From contig NC_135194.1 in the NCBI RefSeq assembly GCF_050948175.1, forward strand, positions 5,200,033-5,264,032: a stretch of DNA of 64,000 nucleotides, given 5' to 3'. The notes under the pieces are model-generated. The model searched no databases and was not told where the DNA came from. It saw nothing but the letters and a program-made list of their open reading frames with translations. The position numbers and the translations under genes were made by a program. Shown here piece after piece: positions 32,901 to 48,600 of the stretch. Each line of letters starts with the position of its first letter. Position 1 is the stretch's first letter. This DNA comes from Xylocopa sonorina. Taxonomy: Eukaryota; Arthropoda; Insecta; Hymenoptera; Apidae.

Positions 32901-34409
32901 TAGAGTTCTAATACTTCTTAAAACGCGATATCGCATCTCATTTCTATGGTTCATGGTAAGATATAATATGATTTGCGAAGTGTTATGCATTCCTCGTCTA
33001 CGATTCAAATGAATGTAAATGCGACACTTCCTTGCAAGGAAATAGCGTTTGCAGATGTCTACGTATCGTAGCAATAGAGTTCTTATGACTCTTAAAACGC
33101 GATATCGCATCTCATTTCTATGTTTCATGGTAAGATTTAATATGATTTGCGAAGTGTCATGTATTCCTCGTCTACACTTCAAATGAATGTGAATGCGATA
33201 CTTCCTCGCTAGGAAATAGCGTTTGCAGAAGTCTACGTATCGTTGCAATAGAGTTCTTATGATTCTTAAAACGCGATATCGCATCTCATCTCTATGGTTC
33301 ATGGTAAGATATAATATGATTTGCGAAGTGTTATGTATTCCTCGTCTACACTTCATATGAATGTAAATGCGACACTTCCTTTCAAGGAAATAGCGTTTGC
33401 AGATGTCTACCTATCGTAGCAATAGAGTACTAATGCTTCTTAAAACGCGATATCGCATCTCATTGCTATGGTTCATGGTAAGATATAATATGATTTGCGA
33501 ATTGTTATGTATTCCTCGTCTACACTTCAAATGAATGTAAATGCGACACTTCCTTGCTAGGAAATAGCGCCTGCAGATGTCTAGGTATCGTAGCGATAGA
33601 GTTCTAATGCCTCTTAAAACGCGATATCGCATCTCATTTCTATGGTTCATGGTAAGATATAATATGATTTGCGAAGTGTTATGCATTCCTCGTCTACGAT
33701 TCAAATGAATGTAAATGCGACACTTCCTTGCAAGGAAATAGCGTTTGCAGATGTCTACGTATCGTAGCAATAGAGTTCTTATGACTCTTAAAACGCGATA
33801 TCGCATCTCATTTCTATGTTTCATGGTAAGATTTAATATGATTTGCGAAGTGTCATGTATTCCTCGTCTACACTTCAAATGAATGTGAATGCGATACTTC
33901 CTCGCTAGGAAATAGCGTTTGCAGAAGTCTACCTATCGTAGCAATAGGGTTCTAATGCTTCTTAAAACGCGATATCGCATCTCATTTCTATGTTTCATGT
34001 TAAGATATAATATGATTTGCGAAGTGTTATGTATTCCTCGTCTACACTTCAAATGAATGTGAATGCGACACTTCCCCGCTAGGAAATAGCGTTTGCAGAA
34101 GTCTACGTATCGTAGCAATAGAGTTCTTATGATCCTTAAAACGCGATATCGCATCTCGTTTCTATGGTTCATGGTAAGATATAATATGATTTGCGAAGTG
34201 TCATGTATTCCTCGTCTACACTTCAAATGAATGTGAATGCGATACTTCCTCGCTAGGAAATAGCGTTTGCAGATGTCTACGTATCGTAGCAATAGCTTTC
34301 TAATGCTTCTTAAAATGCGATATCACATCTCATTTCTATGTTTCATGGTAAGATATAATATGATTTGCGAAGTGTCACGTATTCCTCGTCTACGCTTCAA
34401 ATGAATGTA

Positions 34410-37400
34410 AATGCGACACTTCCTTGCTAGGAAATAGCGTCTGCAGATGTCTACGTATCGTAGCAATAGGGTTCTAATGCTTCTTAAAACGCGATATCGC
34501 ATCTCATTTCTATGTTTCATGGTAAGATATAATATGATTTGCGAAGTGTCATGCATTCCTCGTCTACACTTCAAATGAATATGAATGCGATACTTCCTCG
34601 CTAGGAAATAGCGTTTGCAGATGTCTACGTATCGTAGCAATAGCTTTCTAATGCTTCTTAAAACGCGATATCGCATCTCATTTCTATGTTTCATGGTAAG
34701 ATATAATATGATTTGCGAAGTGTTATGTATTCCTCGTCTACACTTCAAATGAATGTAAATGCGACACTTCCTTGCAAGGAAATAGCGTTTGCAGATGTCT
34801 ACGTATCGAAGCAATAGGATTCAAATGCTTCTTAAAACGAGATATTGCATCTCATATCTATGTTTCATGATAAGATATAATATTCATTGCGAAGTGTTAT
34901 GCATTCCTCGTCTACAATTCAAAGAAATGTGAATGCGACACTTCCTCGCTAGGAAATAGCGTTTGCAGATGTCTACGTATCGTAGCAATAGATTTCTAAT
35001 GCTTCTTAAAACGCGAAATCGCATCTCATTTCTATGTTTCATGGTAAGATATAATATGATTTGCGAAGTGTCATGTATTCCTCGTCTACACTTCAAATGA
35101 ATGTGAATGCGTTACTTCCTCGCTAGGAAATAGCGTTTGCAGATGTCTACGTATCGTAGCAATAGCTCCCTAATGCTTCTTAAAACGCGATATCGCATCT
35201 CATTTCTATGTGTCATGGTAAGATATAATATGATTTGCGAAGTGTCTTGTATTCCTCGTCTACACTTCAAATGAATGTGAATGCGATACTTCCTTGCAAG
35301 GAAATAGCGTTTGCAGATGTCTACGTATCGTAGCAATAGCTCCCTAATGCTTCTTAAAACGCGATACCGCATCTCATTTCTGTTTCATGGTAAGATATAA
35401 TATGATTTGCGAAGTGTCATGTATTCCTCGTCTACACTTCAAATGAATGTGAATGCGATACTTCCTTGCAAGGAAATAGCGTTTGCAGATGTCTACGTAT
35501 CGTAGCAATAGTGTTCTAATGCTTCTTAAAACGCGATATCGCATCTCATTTCTATGTTTCATGGTAAGATATAATATGATTTGCGAAGTGTTATGTATTC
35601 CTCGTCTACACTTCAAATGAATGTAAATGCGACACTTCCTTGCAAGGAAATAGCGTTTGCAGATATCTACGTATCGTAGCAATAGAGTTCTAATGCTTCT
35701 TAAAACGCGATATCGCATCTCATTTCTATGTTTCATGGTAAGATATAATATTCATTGCGAAGTGTTATGCATTCCTCGTCTACGATTCAAATGAATGTAA
35801 ATGCGACACTTCCTTGCAAGGAAATAGCGTTTGCAGATGTCTAGGTATCGTAGCGATAGAGTTCTAATACTTCTTAAAACGCGATATCGCATCTCATTTC
35901 TATGTTTCATGGTAAGATACAATATGATGTGCGAAGTGTTATGTATTCCTCGTCTACACTTCATATGAATGTAAATGCGACACTTCCTTGCAAGGGAATA
36001 GCGATTGCAGATGTCTACCTATGGTAGCAATAGGGTTCTAATGCTTCTTAAAACGCGATATCGCATCTCATTTCTATGTTTCATGGTAAGATATAATATT
36101 CATTGCGAAGTGTTATGCATTCCTCGTCTACGATTCAAATGAATGTAAATGCGACACTTCCTTGCAAGGAAATAGCGTTTGCAGATGTCTACGTATCGTA
36201 GCAATAGAGTTCTTATGATTCTTAAAACGCGATATCGCATTTCATTTCTATGTTTCATGGTAAGATTTAACATGATTTGCGAAGTGTCATGTATTCCTCG
36301 TCTACACTCCAAATGAATGTGAATGCGACACTTCCTCGCTAGGAAATAGCGTTTGCAGATGTCTACGTATCGTAGCAATAGAGCTCTTATGATTCTTAAA
36401 ACGCGATATCGCATCTCATTTCTATGGTTCATGGTAAGATATAATATGATTTGCGAAGTGTTATGTATTCCTCGTCTACACTTCAAATGAATGTAAATGC
36501 GACACTTCCTTGCTAGGAAATAGCGTCTGCAGATGTCTAGGTATCGTAGCGATAGAGTTCTAATACTTCTTAAAACGCGATATCGCATCTCATTTCTATG
36601 TTTCATGGTAAGATATAATATGATTTGCGAAGTGTTATGTATTCCTCGTCTACACTTCATATGAATGTAAATGCGACACTTCCTTGCAAGGAAATAGCGT
36701 TTGCAGATGTCTACCTATCGTAGCAATAGGGTACTAATGCTTCTTAAAACGCGATATCGCATCTCATTTCTATGTTTCATGTTAAGATATAATATGATTT
36801 GCGAAGTGTTATGTATTCCTCGTCTACACTTCAAATGAATGTGAATGCGACACTTCCCCGCTAGGAAATAGCGTTTGCAGAAGTCTACGTATCGTAGCAA
36901 TAGAGTTCTTATGATCCTTAAAACGCGATATTGCATCTCATTTCTATGGTTCATGGTAAGATATAATATGATTTGCGAAGTATTATGTATTCCTCGTCTA
37001 CACTTCAAATGAATGTAAATGCGACACTTCCTTGCTAGGAAATAGCGTCTGCAGATATCTAGGTATCGTAGCGATAGAGTTCTAATACTTCTTAAAACGC
37101 GATATCGCATCTCATTTCTATCTTTCATGGTAAGATATAATATGATTTGCGAAGTGTTATGTATTCCTCGTCTACACTTCATATGAATGTAAATGTGACA
37201 CTTCCTTGCAAGGAAATAGCGTTTGCAGATGTCTACCTATCGTAGCAATAGGGTTCTAATGCTTCTTAAAACGCGATATCGCATCTCATTTCTATGTTTC
37301 ATGTTAAGATATAATATGATTTGCGAAGTGTTATGTATTCCTCGTCTACACTTCAAATGAATGTGAATGCGACACTTCCCCGCTAGGAAATAGCGTTTGT

Positions 37401-38215
37401 AGAAGTCTACGTATCGTAGCAATAGAGTTCTTATGATCCTTAAAACGCGATATCGCATCTCGTTTCTATGTTTCATGGTAAGATATAATATGATTTGCGA
37501 AGTGTCATGTATTCCTCGTCTACACTTCAAATGAATGTGAATGCGATACTTCCTTGCAAGGAAATAGCGTTTGCAGATGTCTACGTATCGTAGCAATAGC
37601 TCCCTAATGCTTCTCAAAACGCGATATCGCATCTCATTTCTGTTTCATGGTAAGATATAATATGATTTGCGAAGTGTCATGTATTCCTCGTCTACACTTC
37701 AAATGAATGTGAATGCGATACTTCCTTGCAAGGAAATAGCGTTTGCAGATGTCTACGTATCGTAGCAATAGTGTTCTAATGCTTCTTAAAACGCGATATC
37801 GCATCTCATTTCTATGTTTCATGGTAAGATATAATATGATTTGCGAAGTGTTATGTATTCCTCGTCTACACTTCAAATGAATGTAAATGCGACACTTCCT
37901 TGCAAGGAAATAGCGTTTGCAGATATCTACGTATCGTAGCAATAGAGTTCTAATGCTTCTTAAAACGCGATATCGCATCTCATTTCTATGTTTCATGGTA
38001 AGATATAATATGATTTGCGAAGTGTTATGTATTCCTCGTCTACATTTCATATGAATGTTAATGCGACACTTCCTTGAAAGCAAATAGCGTCTGCAGATGT
38101 CTAGGTATCGTAGCAATAGAGTTCTTATGCTTCTTAAAACGCGATATCGCATCTCGTTTCTATGTTTCATGGTAAGATATAATATGATTTGCGAAGTGTC
38201 ATGTATTCCTCGTCT
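34410..38215. repeat. Satellite block repeated at 41.54-45.17 kb
   Basis: It matches the later block first at offset 7126 and then at 6954 (40 x 174 minus 6), because one 172-bp monomer present near 35.37 kb is missing from the later copy. Shared rare markers include CGAAGCAATAGGATTC (34807 and 41933), TTCAAAGAAATG (34919 and 42045) and GCAAGGGAATAGCGATT (35990 and 42944). Ends are approximate. Confidence 0.7.
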
Positions 38216-41200
38216 ACACTTCACGTGAATGTAAATGCGACACTTCCTAGCAAGGAAATAGCGTTTGCAGATGTCTACGTATCGTAGCAATAGCTCCCTA
38301 ATGCTTCTTAAAACGCGATATCGCATCTCATTTCTGTTTCATGGTAAGATATAATATGATTTGCGAAGTGTCATGTATTCCTCGTCTACACTTCAAATGA
38401 ATGTAAATGCGATACTTCCTTGCAAGGAAATAGCGTTTGCAGATATCTACGTATCGTAGCAATAGAGTTCTAATGCTTCTTAAAACGCGATATCGCATCT
38501 CATTTCTATGTTTCATGGTAAGATATAATATGATTTGCGAAGTGTTATGTATTCCTCGTCTACACTTCATATGAATGTTAATGCGACACTTCCTTGAAAG
38601 GAAATAGCGTCTGCAGATGTCTAGGTATCGTAGCAATAGAGTTCTTACGCTTCTTAAAACGCGATATCGCATCTCATTTCTATGTTTCATGGTAAGATAT
38701 AATATGATTTGCGAAGTGTCATGTATTCCTCGTCTACACTTCAAATGAATGTGAAACCGACACTTCGTCGCTAGGAAATAGCGTTTGCAGATGTCTACGT
38801 ATCGTAGCAATAGAGTTCTTATGATTCTTAAAACGCGATATCGCATCTCATTTCTATGTTTCATGGTAAGATATAATATGATTTGCGAAGTGTTATGTTT
38901 TCCTCGTCTACACTTCATATGAATGTAAATGCGACACTTCCTTGCAAGGAAATAGCGTTTGCAGATGTCTACCTATCGTAGCAATAGAGTTCTAATGCTT
39001 CTTAAAACGCGATATCGCATCTCATTTCTATGGTTCATGGTAAGATATAATATGATTTGCGAAGTGTTATGTATACCTCGTCTACACTTCAAATCAATGT
39101 AAATGCAACACTTCCTTGCAAGGAAATAGCGTTTGCAGATGTCTACCTATCGTAGCAATAGGGTTCTAATGCTTCTTAAAACGCGATATCGCATCTCATT
39201 TCTATGTTTCATGGTAAGATATAATATGATTTGCGAAGTGTTATGTATTCCTCGTCTACACTTCATATGAATGTAAATGTGACACTTCCTTGCAAGGAAA
39301 TAGCGTTTGCAGATGTCTACCTATCGTAGCAATAGGGTTCTAATGCTTCTTAAAACGCGATATCGCATCTCATTTCTATGTTTCATGTTAAGATATAATA
39401 TGATTTGCGAAGTGTTATGTATTCCTCGTCTACACTTCAAATGAATGTGAATGCGACACTTCCCCGCTAGGAAATAGCGTTTGCAGAAGTCTACGTATCG
39501 TAGCAATAGAGTTCTTATGATCCTTAAAACGCGATATCGCATCTCGTTTCTATGTTTCATGGTAAGATATAATATGATTTGCGAAGTGTCATGTATTCCT
39601 CGTCTACACTTCAAATGAATGTGAATGCGATACTTCCTTGCAAGGAAATAGCATTTGCAGATGTCTACGTATCGTAGCAATAGCTCCCTAATGCTTCTTA
39701 AAACGCGATATCGCATCTCATTTCTGTTTCATGGTAAGATATAATATGATTTGCGAAGTGTCATGTATTCCTCGTCTACACTTCAAATGAATGTGAATGC
39801 GATACTTCCTTGCAAGGAAATAGCGTTTGCAGATGTCTACGTATCGTAGCAATAGTGTTCTAATGCTTCTTAAAACGCGATATCGCATCTCATTTCTATG
39901 TTTCATGGTAAGATATAATATGATTTGCGAAGTGTTATGTATTCCTCGTCTACACTTCAAATGAATGTAAATGCGACACTTCCTTGCAAGGAAATAGCGT
40001 TTGCAGATATCTACGTATCGTAGCAATAGAGTTCTAATGCTTCTTAAAACGCGATATCGCATCTCATTTCTATGTTTCATGGTAAGATATAATATGATTT
40101 GCGAAGTGTTATGTATTGCTCGTCTACATTTCATATGAATGTTAATGCGACACTTCCTTGAAAGGAAATAGCGTCTGCAGATGTCTAGGTATCGTAGCAA
40201 TAGAGTTCTTATGCTTCTTAAAATGCGATATCGCATCTCGTTTCTATGTTTCATGGTAAGATATAATATGATTTGCGAAGTGTTACGTATTCCTCGTCTA
40301 CACTTCATATGAATGTAAATGCGACACTTCCTTGCAAGGAAATAGCGTTTGCAGATGTCTACCTATCGTAGCAATAGGGTTCTAATGCTTCTTAAAACGC
40401 GATATCGCATCTCATTTCTATGTTTCATGGTAAGATTTAATATGATTTGCGAAGTGTCATGTATTCCTCGTCTACACTTCAAATGAATGTGAATGCGATA
40501 CTTCCTCGCTAGTAAATAGCGTTTGCAGAAGTCTACGTATCGTAGCGATAGAGTTCTAGTGCTTCTTAAAACGCGATATCGCATCTCATTTCTATGGTTC
40601 ATGGTAAGATATAATATGATTTGCGAAGTGTTATGTATTCCTCGTCTACACTTCAAATGAATGTAAATGCGACACTTCCTTGCTAGGAAATAGCGTCTGC
40701 AGATGTCTAGGTATCGTAGCGATAGAGTACTAATGCTTCTTAAAACGCGATATCGCATCTCATTGCTATGGTTCATGGTAAGATATAATATGATTTGCGA
40801 ATTGTTATGTATTCCTCGTCTACACTTCAAATGAATGTAAATGCGACACTTCCTTGCTAGGAAATAGCGCCTGCAGATGTCTAGGTATCGTAGCGATAGA
40901 GTTCTAATGCCTCTTAAAACGCGATATCGCATCTCATTTCTATGGTTCATGGTAAGATATAATATGATTTGCGAAGTGTTATGCATTCCTCGTCTACGAT
41001 TCAAATGAATGTAAATGCGACACTTCCTTGCAAGGAAATAGCGTTTGCAGATGTCTACGTATCGTAGCAATAGAGTTCTTATGACTCTTAAAACGCGATA
41101 TCGCATCTCATTTCTATGTTTCATGGTAAGATTTAATATGATTTGCGAAGTGTCATGTATTCCTCGTCTACACTTCAAATGAATGTGAATGCGATACTTC

Positions 41201-41535
41201 CTCGCTAGGAAATAGCGTTTGCAGAAGTCTACGTATCGTTGCAATAGAGTTCTTATGATTCTTAAAACGCGATATCGCATCTCATTTCTATGGTTCATGG
41301 TAAGATATAATATGATTTGCGAAGTGTTATGTATTCCTCGTCTACACTTCATATGAATGTAAATGCGACACTTCCTTGCAAGGAAATAGCGTTTGCAGAT
41401 GTCTACCTATCGTAGCAATAGAGTACTAATGCTTCTTAAAACGCGATATCGCATCTCATTGCTATGGTTCATGGTAAGATATAATATGATTTGCGAATTG
41501 TTATGTATTCCTCGTCTACACTTCAAATGAATGTA

Positions 41536-44500
41536 AATGCGACACTTCCTTGCTAGGAAATAGCGTCTGCAGATGTCTACGTATCGTAGCAATAGGGTTC
41601 TAATGCTTCTTAAAACGCGATATCGCATCTCATTTCTATGTTTCATGGTAAGATATAATATGATTTGCGAAGTGTCATGCATTCCTCGTCTACACTTCAA
41701 ATGAATATGAATGCGATACTTCCTCGCTAGGAAATAGCGTTTGCAGATGTCTACGTATCGTAGCAATAGCTTTCTAATGCTTCTTAAAACGCGATATCGC
41801 ATCTCATTTCTATGTTTCATGGTAAGATATAATATGATTTGCGAAGTGTTATGTATTCCTCGTCTACACTTCAAATGAATGTAAATGCGACACTTCCTTG
41901 CAAGGAAATAGCGTTTGCAGATGTCTACGTATCGAAGCAATAGGATTCAAATGCTTCTTAAAACGAGATATTGCATCTCATATCTATGTTTCATGATAAG
42001 ATATAATATTCATTGCGAAGTGTTATGCATTCCTCGTCTACAATTCAAAGAAATGTGAATGCGACACTTCCTCGCTAGGAAATAGCGTTTGCAGATGTCT
42101 ACGTATCGTAGCAATAGATTTCTAATGCTTCTTAAAACGCGAAATCGCATCTCATTTCTATGTTTCATGGTAAGATATAATATGATTTGCGAAGTGTCAT
42201 GTATTCCTCGTCTACACTTCAAATGAATGTGAATGCGTTACTTCCTCGCTAGGAAATAGCGTTTGCAGATGTCTACGTATCGTAGCAATAGCTCCCTAAT
42301 GCTTCTTAAAACGCGATATCGCATCTCATTTCTATGTGTCATGGTAAGATATAATATGATTTGCGAAGTGTCATGTATTCCTCGTCTACACTTCAAATGA
42401 ATGTGAATGCGATACTTCCTTGCAAGGAAATAGCGTTTGCAGATGTCTACGTATCGTAGCAATAGCTCCCTAATGCTTCTTAAAACGCGATATCGCATCT
42501 CATTTCTATGTTTCATGGTAAGATATAATATGATTTGCGAAGTGTTATGTATTCCTCGTCTACACTTCAAATGAATGTAAATGCGACACTTCCTTGCAAG
42601 GAAATAGCGTTTGCAGATATCTACGTATCGTAGCAATAGAGTTCTAATGCTTCTTAAAACGCGATATCGCATCTCATTTCTATGTTTCATGGTAAGATAT
42701 AATATTCATTGCGAAGTGTTATGCATTCCTCGTCTACGATTCAAATGAATGTAAATGCGACACTTCCTTGCAAGGAAATAGCGTTTGCAGATGTCTAGGT
42801 ATCGTAGCGATAGAGTTCTAATACTTCTTAAAACGCGATATCGCATCTCATTTCTATGTTTCATGGTAAGATACAATATGATGTGCGAAGTGTTATGTAT
42901 TCCTCGTCTACACTTCATATGAATGTAAATGCGACACTTCCTTGCAAGGGAATAGCGATTGCAGATGTCTACCTATGGTAGCAATAGGGTTCTAATGCTT
43001 CTTAAAACGCGATATCGCATCTCATTTCTATGTTTCATGGTAAGATATAATATTCATTGCGAAGTGTTATGCATTCCTCGTCTACGATTCAAATGAATGT
43101 AAATGCGACACTTCCTTGCAAGGAAATAGAGTTTGCAGATGTCTACGTATCGTAGCAATAGAGTTCTTATGATTCTTAAAACGCGATATCGCATTTCATT
43201 TCTATGTTTCATGGTAAGATTTAACATGATTTGCGAAGTGTCATGTATTCCTCGTCTACACTCCAAATGAATGTGAATGCGACACTTCCTCGCTAGGAAA
43301 TAGCGTTTGCAGATGTCTACGTATCGTAGCAATAGAGCTCTTATGATTCTTAAAACGCGATATCGCATCTCATTTCTATGGTTCATGGTAAGATATAATA
43401 TGATTTGCGAAGTGTTATGTATTCCTCGTCTACACTTCAAATGAATGTAAATGCGACACTTCCTTGCTAGGAAATAGCGTCTGCAGATGTCTAGGTATCG
43501 TAGCGATAGAGTTCTAATACTTCTTAAAACGCGATATCGCATCTCATTTCTATGTTTCATGGTAAGATATAATATGATTTGCGAAGTGTTATGTATTCCT
43601 CGTCTACACTTCATATGAATGTAAATGCGACACTTCCTTGCAAGGAAATAGCGTTTGCAGATGTCTACCTATCGTAGCAATAGGGTACTAATGCTTCTTA
43701 AAACGCGATATCGCATCTCATTTCTATGTTTCATGTTAAGATATAATATGATTTGCGAAGTGTTATGTATTCCTCGTCTACACTTCAAATGAATGTGAAT
43801 GCGACACTTCCCCGCTAGGAAATAGCGTTTGCAGAAGTCTACGTATCGTAGCAATAGAGTTCTTATGATCCTTAAAACGCGATATTGCATCTCATTTCTA
43901 TGGTTCATGGTAAGATATAATATGATTTGCGAAGTATTATGTATTCCTCGTCTACACTTCAAATGAATGTAAATGCGACACTTCCTTGCTAGGAAATAGC
44001 GTCTGCAGATATCTAGGTATCGTAGCGATAGAGTTCTAATACTTCTTAAAACGCGATATCGCATCTCATTTCTATCTTTCATGGTAAGATATAATATGAT
44101 TTGCGAAGTGTTATGTATTCCTCGTCTACACTTCATATGAATGTAAATGTGACACTTCCTTGCAAGGAAATAGCGTTTGCAGATGTCTACCTATCGTAGC
44201 AATAGGGTTCTAATGCTTCTTAAAACGCGATATCGCATCTCATTTCTATGTTTCATGTTAAGATATAATATGATTTGCGAAGTGTTATGTATTCCTCGTC
44301 TACACTTCAAATGAATGTGAATGCGACACTTCCCCGCTAGGAAATAGCGTTTGTAGAAGTCTACGTATCGTAGCAATAGAGTTCTTATGATCCTTAAAAC
44401 GCGATATCGCATCTCGTTTCTATGTTTCATGGTAAGATATAATATGATTTGCGAAGTGTCATGTATTCCTCGTCTACACTTCAAATGAATGTGAATGCGA

Positions 44501-45170
44501 TACTTCCTTGCAAGGAAATAGCGTTTGCAGATGTCTACGTATCGTAGCAATAGCTCCCTAATGCTTCTTAAAACGCGATATCGCATCTCATTTCTGTTTC
44601 ATGGTAAGATATAATATGATTTGCGAAGTGTCATGTATTCCTCGTCTACACTTCAAATGAATGTGAATGCGATACTTCCTTGCAAGGAAATAGCGTTTGC
44701 AGATGTCTACGTATCGTAGCAATAGTGTTCTAATGCTTCTTAAAACGCGATATCGCATCTCATTTCTATGTTTCATGGTAAGATATAATATGATTTGCGA
44801 AGTGTTATGTATTCCTCGTCTACACTTCAAATGAATGTAAATGCGACACTTCCTTGCAAGGAAATAGCGTTTGCAGATATCTACGTATCGTAGCAATAGA
44901 GTTCTAATGCTTCTTAAAACGCGATATCGCATCTCATTTCTATGTTTCATGGTAAGATATAATATGATTTGCGAAGTGTTATGTATTCCTCGTCTACATT
45001 TCATATGAATGTTAATGCGACACTTCCTTGAAAGCAAATAGCGTCTGCAGATGTCTAGGTATCGTAGCAATAGAGTTCTTATGCTTCTTAAAACGCGATA
45101 TCGCATCTCGTTTCTATGTTTCATGGTAAGATATAATATGATTTGCGAAGTGTCATGTATTCCTCGTCTA
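41536..45170. repeat. Satellite block, second copy of 34.41-38.21 kb
   Basis: Near-identical to 34410-38215 apart from one missing 172-bp monomer and scattered substitutions. At about 45.17 kb it switches to a sequence that instead matches 38.74 kb onward (GTGAAACCGACACTTCGTCG, offset 6434). The block is therefore a mosaic, not a simple repeat unit. Confidence 0.68.
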
Positions 45171-45669
45171 CACTTCAAATGAATGTGAAACCGACACTTC
45201 GTCGCTAGGAAATAGCGTTTGCAGATGTCTACGTATCGTAGCAATAGAGTTCTTATGATTCTTAAAACGCGATATCGCATCTCATTTCTATGTTTCATGG
45301 TAAGATATAATATGATTTGCGAAGTGTTATGTTTTCCTCGTCTACACTTCATATGAATGTAAATGCGACACTTCCTTGCAAGGAAATAGCGTTTGCAGAT
45401 GTCTACCTATCGTAGCAATAGAGTTCTAATGCTTCTTAAAACGCGATATCGCATCTCATTTCTATGGTTCATGGTAAGATATAATATGATTTGCGAAGTG
45501 TTATGTATACCTCGTCTACACTTCAAATGAATGTAAATGCAACACTTCCTTGCAAGGAAATAGCGTTTGCAGATGTCTACCTATCGTAGCAATAGGGTTC
45601 TAATGCTTCTTAAAACGCGATATCGCATCTCATTTCTATGTTTCATGGTAAGATATAATATGATTTGCG

Positions 45670-48600
45670 AAGTGTTATGTATTCCTCGTCTACACTTCAA
45701 ATGAATGTGAATGCGACACTTCCCCGCTAGGAAATAGCGTTTGCAGAAGTCTACGTATCGTAGCAATAGAGTTCTTATGATCCTTAAAACGCGATATCGC
45801 ATCTCGTTTCTATGTTTCATGGTAAGATATAATATGATTTGCGAAGTGTCATGTATTCCTCGTCTACACTTCAAATGAATGTGAATGCGATACTTCCTTG
45901 CAAGGAAATAGCATTTGCAGATGTCTACGTATCGTAGCAATAGCTCCCTAATGCTTCTTAAAACGCGATATCGCATCTCATTTCTGTTTCATGGTAAGAT
46001 ATAATATGATTTGCGAAGTGTCATGTATTCCTCGTCTACACTTCAAATGAATGTGAATGCGATACTTCCTTGCAAGGAAATAGCGTTTGCAGATGTCTAC
46101 GTATCGTAGCAATAGTGTTCTAATGCTTCTTAAAACGCGATATCGCATCTCATTTCTATGTTTCATGGTAAGATATAATATGATTTGCGAAGTGTTATGT
46201 ATTCCTCGTCTACACTTCAAATGAATGTAAATGCGACACTTCCTTGCAAGGAAATAGCGTTTGCAGATATCTACGTATCGTAGCAATAGTGTTCTAATGC
46301 TTCTTAAAACGCGATATCGCATCTCATTTCTATGTTTCATGGTAAGATATAATATGATTTGCGAAGTGTTATGTATTCCTCGTCTACATTTCATATGAAT
46401 GTTAATGCGACACTTCCTTGAAAGGAAATAGCGTCTGCAGATGTCTAGGTATCGTAGCAATAGAGTTCTTATGCTTCTTAAAACGCGATATCGCATCTCG
46501 TTTCTATGTTTCATGGTAAGATATAATATGATTTGCGAAGTGTCATGTATTCCTCGTCTACACTTCACGTGAATGTAAATGCGACACTTCCTAGCAAGGA
46601 AATAGCGTTTGCAGATGTCTACGTATCGTAGCAATAGCTCCCTAATGCTTCTTAAAACGCGATATCGCATCTCATTTCTGTTTCATGGTAAGATATAATA
46701 TGATTTGCGAAGTGTTATGCATTACTCGTCTACGATTCAAATGAATGTAAACGCGACACTTCCTTGCAAGGAAATAGCGTTTGCAGATGTCTACGTATCG
46801 TAGCAATAGAGTTCTTATGCTTCTTAAAACGCGATATCGCATCTCGTTTCTATGTTTCATGGTAAGATATAATATGATTTGCGAAGTGTCATGTATTCCT
46901 CGTCTACACTTCACGTGAATGTAAATGCGACACTTCCTAGCAAGGAAATAGCGTTTGCAGATGTCTACGTATCGTAGCAATAGCTCCCTAATGCTTCTTA
47001 AAACGCGATATCGCATCTCATTTCTGTTTCATGGTAAGATATAATATGACTTGCGAAGTGTCATGTATTCCTCGTCTACACTTCAAATGAATGTAAATGC
47101 GATACTTCCTTGCAAGGAAATAGCGTTTGCAGATATCTACGTATCGTAGCAATAGAGTTCTAATGCTTCTTAAAACGCGATATCGCATCTCATTTCTATG
47201 TTTCATGGTAAGATATAATATGATTTGCGAAGTGTTATGTATTCCTCGTCTACACTTCATATGAATGTTAATGCGACACTTCCTTGAAAGGAAATAGCGT
47301 CTGCAGATGTCTAGGTATCGTAGCAATAGAGTTCTTACGCTTCTTAAAACGCGATATCGCATCTCATTTCTATGTTTCATGGTAAGATATAATATGATTT
47401 GCGAAGTGTCATGTATTCCTCGTCTACACTTCAAATGAATGTGAAACCGACACTTCGTCGCTAGGAAATAGCGTTTGCAGATGTCTACGTATCGTAGCAA
47501 TAGAGTTCTTATGATTCTTAAAACGCGATATCGCATCTCATTTCTATGTTTCATGGTAAGATATAATATGATTTGCGAAGTGTTATGTTTTCCTCGTCTA
47601 CACTTCATATGAATGTAAATGCGACACTTCCTTGCAAGGAAATAGCGTTTGCAGATGTCTACCTATCGTAGCAATAGAGTTCTAATGCTTCTTAAAACGC
47701 GATATCGCATCTCATTTCTATGGTTCATGGTAAGATATAATATGATTCGCGAAGTGTTATGTATACCTCGTCTACACTTCAAATGAATGTAAATGCAACA
47801 CTTCCTTGCAAGGAAATAGCGTTTGCAGATGTCTACCTATCGTAGCAATAGGGTTCTAATGCTTCTTAAAACGCGATATCGCATCTCATTTCTATGTTTC
47901 ATGGTAAGATATAATATGATTTGCGAAGTGTTATGTATTCCTCGTCTACACTTCATATGAATGTAAATGTGACACTTCCTTGCAAGGAAATAGCGTTTGC
48001 AGATGTCTACCTATCGTAGCAATAGGGTTCTAATGCTTCTTAAAACGCGATATCGCATCTCATTTCTATGTTTCATGTTAAGATATAATATGATTTGCGA
48101 AGTGTTATGTATTCCTCGTCTACACTTCAAATGAATGTGAATGCGACACTTCCCCGCTAGGAAATAGCGTTTGCAGAAGTCTACGTATCGTAGCAATAGA
48201 GTTCTTATGATCCTTAAAACGCGATATCGCATCTCGTTTCTATGTTTCATGGTAAGATATAATATGATTTGCGAAGTGTCATGTATTCCTCGTCTACACT
48301 TCAAATGAATGTGAATGCGATACTTCCTTGCAAGGAAATAGCATTTGCAGATGTCTACGTATCGTAGCAATAGCTCCCTAATGCTTCTTAAAACGCGATA
48401 TCGCATCTCATTTCTGTTTCATGGTAAGATATAATATGATTTGCGAAGTGTCATGTATTCCTCGTCTACACTTCAAATGAATGTGAATGCGATACTTCCT
48501 TGCAAGGAAATAGCGTTTGCAGATGTCTACGTATCGTAGCAATAGTGTTCTAATGCTTCTTAAAACGCGATATCGCATCTCATTTCTATGTTTCATGGTA